In this document: positions 44,301 to 51,097 of the stretch, piece after piece
How positions within the stretch are numbered: position 1 is the first letter of the stretch
How the letters are laid out: every line of letters starts with the position of its first letter
DNA from: a virus
DNA length: 51,979 nt
Strand: one strand, 5' to 3'
Virus record (IMG/VR): IMGVR_UViG_3300029319_000076
Span: 1-51,979 of that record
The notes under the pieces: model-generated
Database searches by the model: none
What the model saw: only the letters and a program-made list of their open reading frames with translations
What the model was told of the DNA's origin: nothing
Program-made: the position numbers and the translations under genes

Positions 44301-44513
44301 TAAGTTAGTAAAAAATTCAGATACTAAATCAACCAGTTCTGGCGACATGTCTGTTTTTGCATGAACAATGTCTCCTGCAACATAAATTACATCATCATCT
44401 GTTTTTGTATTTTTAATATATGAATATAATCGTCTAAAAACTTGTCTATATTCTTTGTGACGCTTTACATTTCTAATATGCACATCTGCTATGTGATATA
44501 TCTTATTTATCAT
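41382..44513 (-). CDS. Single-chain recombination nuclease, SbcD-SbcC (gp47-gp46) fusion
   Basis: I choose the ATG at 44513, which overlaps the primase stop in ATGA; an ATG 30 bases further upstream is possible. The 1043-residue product begins with a Mre11/SbcD metallophosphatase: IYHIADVHIRN (D10, H12), VAGDIVH (D48), GNHD (82-85), LHHGS near 151 and GDIHKPQ near 186. It continues into a Rad50/SbcC ATPase: FSYGEDN, Walker A APNASGKST (395-403), long coiled coils, a zinc-hook CxxC (DCSYC, C714 and C717), LTSGMEKF signature, Walker B FLAIDEGFGVLD and ISHID. In T4 these are separate genes 47 and 46. The complex resects ends for recombination-dependent replication. Zinc hook and both active sites appear intact. 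Confidence 0.92.
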   Translation of the reverse strand: MINKIYHIADVHIRNVKRHKEYRQVFRRLYSYIKNTKTDDDVIYVAGDIVHAKTDMSPELVDLVSEFFTNLADLLPTIIILGNHDCNLNNNYRLDALSPIVKAINHKNIHYLKDNGVYEIQGVHFNVMGVDEKPINYIQAKDFDGKYKIALHHGSVHNASTDAGFTLSNTHVTTDIFTGHDLVLLGDIHKPQFLDKDKTIAYAGSLIQQNHGESLGHGIMIWDLATKTHEFVEIENDYGYYTYEVDNGKIINPNTKVPKKPRLRLKVKDTDSGTLKQIIADIKSKYQVQDISIQKINALNTTDAKNKINFGNVRDVEWQNNVISEYLSDEYALDDTLLDTIRHINRLVHSKLPANTLTRNITWTPKKFEFSNMFSYGEDNVVDFTNIIGSYGLFAPNASGKSTLLDALAFTCFDRCSRTKKAAHVLNNKKSRFYCKFEFELGKYSYFIERTGKKNNRGHVKVDVNFWRVDKAGNEESLNGDQRDSTNKSIRQYLGSYEDFVLTALSLQNNNTGFIDKTQRERKDLLSQFLDIDIFEQQYLIGHEEIRETAALIREYKRKDFSTDLVNANEIITQYTGSYEQMKLDKSEHEEMKTNLNDIIFSLTKELKKVDDTLRSPADIESEIERMEDELQEVIADRNTQTEIIREQKKLIKETNQKINKIDEQALQHAIVELKDYQDTVIKLNNDLKLKQLKIQHAQKMVSKLDKHEWDEDCSYCMANPWLQETKQVADLLPKLIDEEQAIEFDIKHFEDGIAKIEHEDKPKEKLQVLAQLKNNLNESDRTLNNQEKELEQFKWKIHKCREDIKSSKTELKKSLKQKSNIEYNKTKNLEITEIREEISTVNTDLSELDSKLLSLSGRLKMAEKSRQDAQDGINRLKDLEQQYQGFEYYQKAVQRDGVPYHLISKALPQIESEINNILNQIVEFTIVLHTDGKNINAHIVYDDDNFWPLELTSGMEKFISSLAIRTSLINVSSLPRPNFLAIDEGFGVLDSDNLNSMYLLFDYLKSQFGFILCISHIDAMRDIVDKLIEIKKTNGYSKISYS

Positions 44514-45433
44514 ATTCCTAATATCCTTTGTTCCATTAGCCATTCAGATGTTAATTTTTCTGTATTAGCTAATATACTATTTATTTTTCCAAAACCAATA
44601 TCGCTTGGATCTTTTTCTTCTATGTCAACAAAATAAACATCTACACCATTGGCCATAAAATATTCTGCTGTTTCTATTGCTTGTTTTCTTGCATCTTTAT
44701 CTAAACAAATATAAATTGTTTTTACATTATTTTCTATAATTCTATGCTTTAATTGATTTGGAATTGTTTTACCAAATAACGGAATAGCATTTCTTCTAAT
44801 TGCAATTGCATCAAATGCACCTTCAACTAAACATACTGGATAATTCCAATTAACATGTAATTCAAATCCTACTATATCTTTTGATACTTGAGGATTCTTA
44901 TGTTTAAATACATCATCTTCATAATATGCTCTACCAACAAAATAATTTAATACTCCATTTGCATCATAACTTGGAATAATTATTTTACCAGAATAAGGAC
45001 CTGAATCACAATATCCAATTCTATATTTTAATATATCATGAATTGTAACTCCACGATTTTTTAAATAATAAACTGCATTTCTATATTCTGGTGATATTTT
45101 ATCTAATCTCCATAATGGCTTGAATTCAGCTGGAAGTTCTACTGCTTTAGTATTTGTTGTGGTTACTGTTGGCCTATATTCTGTTTCTTCTATTAATTGA
45201 AATAATTTAGATATTTTAAATCGTTCAACTTTTAGTTTTTTAAATAACGTTATTATTTTTCTACCTGCTGCATTACAAACCCAGCAATGCCAATGTTGAG
45301 ATAATAAATTAACTTCTAGTTTCTTTTTATTATGATGACAGAATGGACAATGAAATGCCACGTTGCCTTTATTTGTTGATCTACCTTTACCTAAGACAGA
45401 TTCTATCAATGTCAGTAGTTTAAAATTCGTCAT
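44510..45433 (-). CDS. DnaG-type primase (zinc finger plus TOPRIM)
   Basis: This 307-residue protein starts with a zinc-binding domain FHCPFCHHNKKK and WHCWVCNAAG (C29, C32, C50, C53). It then has a DnaG-like middle (YYLKNRGVTIHDILKYRIGY, residues about 122-141). The TOPRIM core contains VCLVEGAFDAIAI (E204) and YICLDKDA (D245, D247), followed by KDPSDIG (D275). These residues coordinate metal for primer synthesis. The length is near T4 gp61 (342), which it may replace. No helicase domain is fused. Its stop overlaps the ATG of the recombination nuclease, so the two are translated together. It lies 39 bases downstream of the junction resolvase gene. Confidence 0.88.
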   Translation of the reverse strand: MTNFKLLTLIESVLGKGRSTNKGNVAFHCPFCHHNKKKLEVNLLSQHWHCWVCNAAGRKIITLFKKLKVERFKISKLFQLIEETEYRPTVTTTNTKAVELPAEFKPLWRLDKISPEYRNAVYYLKNRGVTIHDILKYRIGYCDSGPYSGKIIIPSYDANGVLNYFVGRAYYEDDVFKHKNPQVSKDIVGFELHVNWNYPVCLVEGAFDAIAIRRNAIPLFGKTIPNQLKHRIIENNVKTIYICLDKDARKQAIETAEYFMANGVDVYFVDIEEKDPSDIGFGKINSILANTEKLTSEWLMEQRILGI

Positions 45434-45472
45434 GTATACTAATATAACAAAAACTTTTCAAATAACCAAATT

Positions 45473-45880
45473 TTATTCAGAAAACCATGCCTCAGGTATT
45501 TGTTTTTCTGCCCATGGTATTTGATGTTTATCACACCAATCTCCGTATGTAGTTTTACTACCTTTTCGTATTTTTGTTTTACCAGACATAAATACTATTC
45601 TTATATCTAATTCTGGATGCTGCTTTTTTATCAATAAATGTTTTTTACGATCTTCTGCAACCCATCTACCTTTTGTTTCTACTAAAATACCATTAGGTAA
45701 TGTAAAATCTATAGTATAAGTATGTTCAGTTTGTGGTTTGATATAATTTATAACTGTAGTTTCATATTCAAACTTTATTTTTTGTTCATTGAGTTGATCT
45801 GCTACTTTATGTTCAAATCCACTTCTATAACCATGTTTAATTGCGTTCTTTCGAACTTTTGATTTACTTCTCCAAGCCAT
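45473..45880 (-). CDS. T7 endonuclease I-like Holliday junction resolvase
   Basis: This 135-residue protein matches T7 endonuclease I (149 residues). Blocks are KHGYRSGFEHKVADQL, HTYTIDFTLPNGILVETKGR and DRKKHLLIKKQHPELDIR, then KGSKTTYGDWCDKHQ. The catalytic residues fall in the same spacing as in T7 gp3: E23, D58, E68 and K70 here against E20, D55, E65 and K67. It cuts branched DNA in recombination and before packaging. T4 uses the unrelated gp49 for this job, so this is a non-orthologous replacement in a T4-type phage. It starts 1 base after the PhoH-like gene and is probably co-translated with it. Confidence 0.93.
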   Translation of the reverse strand: MAWRSKSKVRKNAIKHGYRSGFEHKVADQLNEQKIKFEYETTVINYIKPQTEHTYTIDFTLPNGILVETKGRWVAEDRKKHLLIKKQHPELDIRIVFMSGKTKIRKGSKTTYGDWCDKHQIPWAEKQIPEAWFSE

Positions 45881-45881
45881 A

Positions 45882-46550
45882 TTAATGATAACCGTTTAAT
45901 AATTCTAGTAGATCATCTATTGCATCATGACGATGACTATCTACTAATACTGTTTTATATACATATTTTGAGTTTGTTAATTTTGCCATATCATGATATG
46001 CAGACCAATTTTTATCTTTAAGATCTATTTGATATGAATCTCCGCAAAAAATCATTTTAGAATCTTTACCTAATCTACCAATACACATTGCTAATTGTGA
46101 TCTTGTTAAATTTTGAAATTCGTCCACTATAACAACTGCATTGTCAAATGTTCGGCCTCTAAAATGTGCTAATGACACTAATTCTATTTGTTCAGATTTT
46201 TCCATTTTTTGTAATATCATTGGTTTGTTATAAACTTTACGCATATTACTTCTAATAGGAACTAACCATGGTTCCATTTTTTCTCTTTCTGAACCAGGTA
46301 AAAATCCATTATCTTCTGTAGAAATAGTTGGTCTAGTAATTATTATTTTATTGAATTGACGTTTAAAAAATTGATCTAACGCAACCTGTACTGCTAATAA
46401 TGTTTTACCGCTACCTGCTTTACCTACAACAAAATTATAAGGATGTTTTAAAATTTGAGTTTTTGCTTTTTTCTGTTCATTAGAAAGTGATAATGAAAAC
46501 CTTACAGCTCCTTTCGGCGGGCTTTTTACCATATTATCTTTCGTCGCCAT
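45882..46550 (-). CDS. phoH: PhoH-like ATPase
   Basis: This 222-residue protein has Walker A GKAGSGKT (residues 43-50), IIITRPTIS, NGFLPG with SEREKMEPW, AHFRGRTFDNAVVIVDEFQ (Walker B 139-144) and KMIFCGDSYQ. These are the marks of the PhoH family, an RNA/DNA helicase-like ATPase frequent in marine phages and in some linked to phosphate starvation. The exact role in phages is unknown. An AAAGGAG SD and an ATATTTAT motif precede the ATG, so it is the first gene of a four-gene recombination cassette. No Pho-box-like sequence is evident. The start at ATGGCG is preferred over an overlapping out-of-frame ATG 4 bases upstream. Confidence 0.92.
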   Translation of the reverse strand: MATKDNMVKSPPKGAVRFSLSLSNEQKKAKTQILKHPYNFVVGKAGSGKTLLAVQVALDQFFKRQFNKIIITRPTISTEDNGFLPGSEREKMEPWLVPIRSNMRKVYNKPMILQKMEKSEQIELVSLAHFRGRTFDNAVVIVDEFQNLTRSQLAMCIGRLGKDSKMIFCGDSYQIDLKDKNWSAYHDMAKLTNSKYVYKTVLVDSHRHDAIDDLLELLNGYH

Positions 46551-46579
46551 ACATGACTCCTTTATGTTAACTATTTAAT

Positions 46580-46587
46580 ATAAATAT
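46580..46587 (-). promoter_or_regulatory. ATATTTAT motif before recombination cassette
   Basis: The coding strand reads AGATATTTATATTAAAT, directly after the stop of the 737-residue gene. It would drive PhoH, endonuclease, primase and SbcDC, which are not classical late genes. Confidence 0.5.
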
Positions 46588-48801
46588 CTAGTAATCCCAT
46601 CTAACAATAAAGTTCATATCAACATCTGATCTTTTTGTTATTGGTTGTGCTAATTTTCCAATTGCTAGAAGTTGTGCATCTTGATTATATAATCCTATTG
46701 TTGTTACATAAGGACTTAATGATGCCGTAAAATCTTTCTTTAATCTATCTGTATTTATTCTTTGTAATGCAGTTGGATTCATTGTTACATTGAAGTGGCC
46801 TGCAGGAACTTCTACAAGAACTTCATTTTCATATATAGTATGAGTTCCTTTATATTGAACTTGCCAACTTGAAGTTGCTTCATTGCCTCCAACTCCTAAA
46901 GCTTTATGATACTTAGGCATTGCGCTTGAAATAACACCATGAGATCCTTTATAAAATATATTACCAGCTACACTTGTCTGAAATGCAGATCCAGACTTGA
47001 AATGATTATTTGCAAGACTTGCAATTGCTGATTCATGTAATGCATAATTATATATACGTATTTCATCTAATGATCCTGATAATGCATTATCTAAATCTGT
47101 ATTCAATGCTCCAAACATTAGTTTGCTTTGATTACGAACTTCATTAGGAACAGTATCTTTTGCTTTCCATTGTTTAACTCCATTCACCCATAATTCTAAT
47201 TCAGATCCTGATTTTTGTGCTAATATATGATATTCAGGTCCTTTGGTTGGGTGTGTACTACCAGTACATTGCACTGCAGATGCGGATGAAAACGTATTTA
47301 TACCATCACTTCTTCTAAAACGAATTTTACCAACATTAGTCTTTCCAGCTGTTTGATTAAAGATTTCAATATCAAATGGATATCTAGTTCTAGTAATATT
47401 TTGTTCTTTTAATTCTCTTTTACGAGTTTTCTTATTTAAAATCAATGTGTCTTGTGTACCACGTTTTGATATCAATGCATTTGTAGTCGAACCAGATATT
47501 GATTGACTAACACCGCCACCATACCAAAATGATATTGCAAAATCATCATCTTGATCAAAATTTAGTTTAGTATATGCAGGAGTTTTAATATATCCTCTTC
47601 CATCAAAGTATGCTTGCATTCCTGCTCGTGGAGGAAATATTTCTTTAACTGATACTGAGTCTATAGAAGCTAAAGTATTTCCACTTGAATTTATAGTGAA
47701 TGTGTCTACATTCTCCGCGGCTTCATAATAATCAACATATGTTCCATTATCGGCTGATGTTAACAATGGTCTTGAAGGAGTTGAACTATGTTGTCTTCCA
47801 TATTTCAATTCTATAGATCCGTTTTGTATGTTAAGACCGTTAATCTGTACTTTATAGAATCTGCCTGGCTTATGAATTGATCCATTAACATTTAATCCAG
47901 CATAAATAGTGCCGCCTCCACTTCCAGTAACTATAAGAGAGGATGACAAATGAAGTTTACCTCCAACTATTTTAAATGATCCTGATGCTGCTGTCGATCC
48001 TGAGACCCATCCATTAGCTGAAACCAAATGAGTTCCAGTAAATGTTGGATTTGGAACTAATTCAGATCCTGTATATCCTCTTGCTGCAATATCAAATAAT
48101 CCTGATGTCATTATACCTTTATCATATCTTACTCGAAATGAACTTGATTTAACATCTGTTTGATAAACATTGCTTTGAAATTCTACAGCATGGTTATGAG
48201 TTCCATAATTATTTTTAAATTTTCTAAATTCATCATTGAATCCCCAATAACCTACTAAATTACTTGCACTTGCAAAGCTTTGCGAATTGATTCGAGAATC
48301 ACGAAGATTACCTCTACGATCATCATATAATTGAAAATCATTTGAATTATCTGTTACTATAACCGTTCCTGGTTTTACTGATTCTCCTACTTTGAAATAC
48401 GGTATTGTAAAAGAAGATGCAGAATAAAATAAAAATTTTTCTATACGATTAGGATTGGATGCTCCAAAATTGATGCCTGGATCATATGGATCTCTATAAT
48501 ATAAATGATTTAAAGAATGCCAAATAACATTTTGATATGAACCATCCAAGTTTCTTGGATCATTATCTGCTCTGGATCTTATTGTTAATATAGTTCCTGC
48601 TTTAGCAAAGTTTTGACCATATGTTGTTAGTTCAGTTGTTCCAATAGGTGTTTTTTCTTTCCTATGAGTTGCATATTGCACTTTATGTCCAAAGCTAGCA
48701 GATAGAGTATTATTATCAAAACTATACTGTTTGAACACCTGAAATGGTGTTACTCTATAATTGCCTTTTTTTATTGGCTTAAATACTGATGGATATGGCA
48801 T
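46588..48801 (-). CDS. Virion protein with LamG-like domain
   Basis: This 737-residue protein starts MPYPSVFKPIKKGNYRVTPF. Residues about 185-250 read LVGYWGFNDEFRKF and onward. A second beta-sandwich near 390-590 includes YFDGRGYIKTPAYTKLNFDQ, FAISFWYGG, ELWVNGVKQW and SLDEIRIYNYALHESAI, the typical laminin-G/concanavalin pattern of sugar-binding phage proteins. The C-terminal 45 residues (YVTTIGLYNQDAQLLAIGKL) resemble the end of the 487-residue arginine-rich protein, so both may share an attachment module. The gene follows a terminator that encloses an ATATTTAT motif, with SD AAGGAC. A tail or host-contact role is likely. Confidence 0.78.
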   Translation of the reverse strand: MPYPSVFKPIKKGNYRVTPFQVFKQYSFDNNTLSASFGHKVQYATHRKEKTPIGTTELTTYGQNFAKAGTILTIRSRADNDPRNLDGSYQNVIWHSLNHLYYRDPYDPGINFGASNPNRIEKFLFYSASSFTIPYFKVGESVKPGTVIVTDNSNDFQLYDDRRGNLRDSRINSQSFASASNLVGYWGFNDEFRKFKNNYGTHNHAVEFQSNVYQTDVKSSSFRVRYDKGIMTSGLFDIAARGYTGSELVPNPTFTGTHLVSANGWVSGSTAASGSFKIVGGKLHLSSSLIVTGSGGGTIYAGLNVNGSIHKPGRFYKVQINGLNIQNGSIELKYGRQHSSTPSRPLLTSADNGTYVDYYEAAENVDTFTINSSGNTLASIDSVSVKEIFPPRAGMQAYFDGRGYIKTPAYTKLNFDQDDDFAISFWYGGGVSQSISGSTTNALISKRGTQDTLILNKKTRKRELKEQNITRTRYPFDIEIFNQTAGKTNVGKIRFRRSDGINTFSSASAVQCTGSTHPTKGPEYHILAQKSGSELELWVNGVKQWKAKDTVPNEVRNQSKLMFGALNTDLDNALSGSLDEIRIYNYALHESAIASLANNHFKSGSAFQTSVAGNIFYKGSHGVISSAMPKYHKALGVGGNEATSSWQVQYKGTHTIYENEVLVEVPAGHFNVTMNPTALQRINTDRLKKDFTASLSPYVTTIGLYNQDAQLLAIGKLAQPITKRSDVDMNFIVRWDY

Positions 48802-48817
48802 AAATCTTTGTCCTTAA

Positions 48818-48856
48818 ATAAAAAACTCCCTTATATTAATAAATATAAGAGAGTTT
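48818..48856 (-). terminator. Intrinsic terminator after arginine-rich protein, enclosing a motif copy
   Basis: The coding strand has AAACTCTCTTATATT-TATT-AATATAAGGGAGTTT, a 15-bp stem with one wobble, followed by TTTATTT. The ATATTTAT core (48839-48846) spans the stem and loop, so terminator and promoter motif coincide. Confidence 0.82.
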
Positions 48857-48879
48857 CAAATATGTAGGTTTTATACCAA

Positions 48880-50343
48880 TTAGAAGTCTAATTTAACTTT
48901 AATTAAGGCCTCTCTTGTAAATGATTTCAATAAAGGTTTACTTAATTTAGCAGTTGCTAACAACTCTCTTCTATTATTATATAATCCAATTGATGTAATA
49001 TATACTTTTGGATCAAATAAGAATGTTGGTTGTTTAAATTGACCTCTTGAACCTGTAACGAAGGTTGGATTATTTGAGAAGTTATATTCTGAATTTTTAA
49101 CTCTTACAAAGTAATGAGTTGATTTAACTTTCTCAGATGATCTTGCTTGGAATCCTAATCTATCACCAGATGGATCAGTTAACTCAGCTGCTGAATGCGA
49201 CATTGCAATAAATAATTTTTTAGCATTACCACCATCTATTTCTGAACCTGATACAATATTAAATGATGCAGATGCATTCATTCCATTACCACCAATAACA
49301 ACAACACCTACTTGAGGATAAACAAGTCCGTAATGAACTGGATTGGTTGGACTATGTACACCTTGCTCTATTGAACCAGATACTAATGAATAAATTTGTC
49401 CAGCTTGACCAATTCTTGTATCAGTTATTTTACTATCATCAATTAATCTAATTACTGATGAATGAGGTGCAGCTGTCGATGCTGATACTTGAGATCCTGT
49501 AAATGTTGCATTAACTGCTCCATTTCCACTCAATGGTTGTATGTTTATTTCAATATTACCTTCATCTAATCTTTCTTTGAATCTTGCTCTATTTACATTG
49601 ATAAAGAAACAATTTGAATTATCTACACCATTAATAGAAAAGAATTTATCATTTGGCTCAAGTAATAAGTTTCTATATTGAGAATAAATTGCTCTTGATG
49701 GAGTATCATTAACTTGACCACCTTCATCTGCAGAACCTGATCCACCAACATGGCCCCATGCAATACTAAATTGCGGTTCTGAACCTACAGCTGTTGATGC
49801 TGAATTAAATATTTCATAATAATATCTTTGCTGAGTAGCTGTTTGATTTGCAGATATATGCATTTCTAATAAGTTACCAATACCTCCAGACCATAAACCT
49901 TTTGTTACTGTTTCTTGTTGATTTTCAATAATATCTGCAGGATCAAAAGTTGTAAATATTCTACCAAATCTAGCACGTAATTTTCTAATATCACGCTCTC
50001 TAATGATTCGATTAGCCATCGCTCTTGCTTGAGATTTTATTAGTCTTTGTAAACGTCTTGGATCTGTTCTTCTAGCTCTTGGAACTCTTCTTCTAGGTCT
50101 TCCTCTTCTAGGAGCTCTTCGTCTACTAGGAGCTCTTCTTCTACCTCTAGTTCTTCTTCTTGATCTTCTTGATCTTCTTCTTGATCTACGTCTTCTTCGT
50201 CTTCTTCGACCACCCATTTCAGTACCGAAGCTTTCCTCCTCTTCTTCTAACTCAAGGGCATCATCTTCAAATGAATCATTGTCAATATCCGACCATAAAT
50301 TTATTTGGTCATTTTTATATTCTATAGATTGATAGTTTCTCAT
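48880..50343 (-). CDS. Virion protein with acidic and arginine-rich N-terminus
   Basis: This 487-residue protein starts MRNYQSIEYKNDQINLWSDI and has an acidic block (residues about 20-42, ELEEEEESFG). From residue 46 to about 92 roughly two thirds of the residues are arginine (GGRRRRRRRRSRRRSRRSRR and onward). A basic helix follows (SQARAMANRIIRERDIRKLR), then a 350-residue beta-rich Ser/Thr/Asn domain ending in FDPKVYITSIGLYNNRRELL. That last block is shared with the 737-residue LamG protein. The arginine stretch resembles protamine-type nucleic acid binding or the capsid tails of small viruses, with the acidic block as possible shield. SD is weak (AAAGGGG). A strong terminator follows, suggesting high expression. 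Confidence 0.8.
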   Translation of the reverse strand: MRNYQSIEYKNDQINLWSDIDNDSFEDDALELEEEEESFGTEMGGRRRRRRRRSRRRSRRSRRRTRGRRRAPSRRRAPRRGRPRRRVPRARRTDPRRLQRLIKSQARAMANRIIRERDIRKLRARFGRIFTTFDPADIIENQQETVTKGLWSGGIGNLLEMHISANQTATQQRYYYEIFNSASTAVGSEPQFSIAWGHVGGSGSADEGGQVNDTPSRAIYSQYRNLLLEPNDKFFSINGVDNSNCFFINVNRARFKERLDEGNIEINIQPLSGNGAVNATFTGSQVSASTAAPHSSVIRLIDDSKITDTRIGQAGQIYSLVSGSIEQGVHSPTNPVHYGLVYPQVGVVVIGGNGMNASASFNIVSGSEIDGGNAKKLFIAMSHSAAELTDPSGDRLGFQARSSEKVKSTHYFVRVKNSEYNFSNNPTFVTGSRGQFKQPTFLFDPKVYITSIGLYNNRRELLATAKLSKPLLKSFTREALIKVKLDF

Positions 50344-50360
50344 CTTATATTATCCCCTTT

Positions 50361-51035
50361 TTATTGAGCTTGTAATGCTACTCCAGGAGTAGTTTCAAGA
50401 TCTTGTTTCTCTACTGTTAGATTAATTGTTGTTCTACCACCGGTCTCATTTCCAATAATCGTTATTGTAGCTTTTTTAGCAGCTGCTGGTTGTGGTTTTG
50501 CAACAACTTGAAACTGCAAGCCTGTTACTGTTACTGTCTGAGCTGCTTCTTGATCACCAATAAATTGTGGTATTGAAGCCATACTTGCTCTTCTTGAAGC
50601 TCTTCTTGTAACTCTAATGAATGCTGCATCTGAATCAGATAATATTGCTGTATAACCAAATATTCTATTACCTTGAGAGAAGTTAATTGTATTTGGTGTA
50701 ATAGTTGCTCTACCACCTGTCTGTAATGTAATGTTTTGCTGGGATACTCTTACTACTGGAATTCTTGTAATCTTTTTAGGTAGTGTTACTAATTTATATT
50801 TCATCATTTGCGTTTCATCAGGTAATGCTTCTACAATTGGCATGTTTTCAATTGTAACACCGTAAAACGCTGTCCCTAATGGATGATCAGGGTTCCATAA
50901 ATCATAATCAATTTCATCATCTGCTAATGCAAATTGTGTAATTTTAAATTCGTCGCGGCCTCTTGCCAACAACTCTCTACCTTTCTTTGTTAAAATAGCA
51001 TCTACTGTTATAGATGAATTATTTAAATATCCCAT
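50361..51035 (-). CDS. Conserved structural protein
   Basis: This 224-residue protein begins MGYLNNSSITVDAILTKKGR and continues FKITQFALADDEIDYDLWNP. I recognise this opening from many marine phages as a virion-associated protein of unknown role. The middle includes ENMPIVEALPDETQMMKYKL and the end is beta-like and Thr-rich (ATITIIGNETGGRTTINLTV). An internal RVTRRASRRASMAS is basic. An ATATTTAT motif sits before an SD-like GGGAA. It follows the partial LamG protein and precedes the arginine-rich protein, so it belongs to the same virion cluster, perhaps baseplate or fibre attachment. Confidence 0.78.
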   Translation of the reverse strand: MGYLNNSSITVDAILTKKGRELLARGRDEFKITQFALADDEIDYDLWNPDHPLGTAFYGVTIENMPIVEALPDETQMMKYKLVTLPKKITRIPVVRVSQQNITLQTGGRATITPNTINFSQGNRIFGYTAILSDSDAAFIRVTRRASRRASMASIPQFIGDQEAAQTVTVTGLQFQVVAKPQPAAAKKATITIIGNETGGRTTINLTVEKQDLETTPGVALQAQ

Positions 51036-51066
51036 AGTAATTCCCGTATATTCTTTTTATTTATAA

Positions 51067-51074
51067 ATAAATAT
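51067..51074 (-). promoter_or_regulatory. ATATTTAT motif (putative late promoter)
   Basis: The coding strand reads CCATATTTATTTATAAATAAA, about 32 bases before the ATG of the 224-residue structural protein. Confidence 0.5.
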
Positions 51075-51097
51075 GGACTTATTAAAAAAGTATTCCA

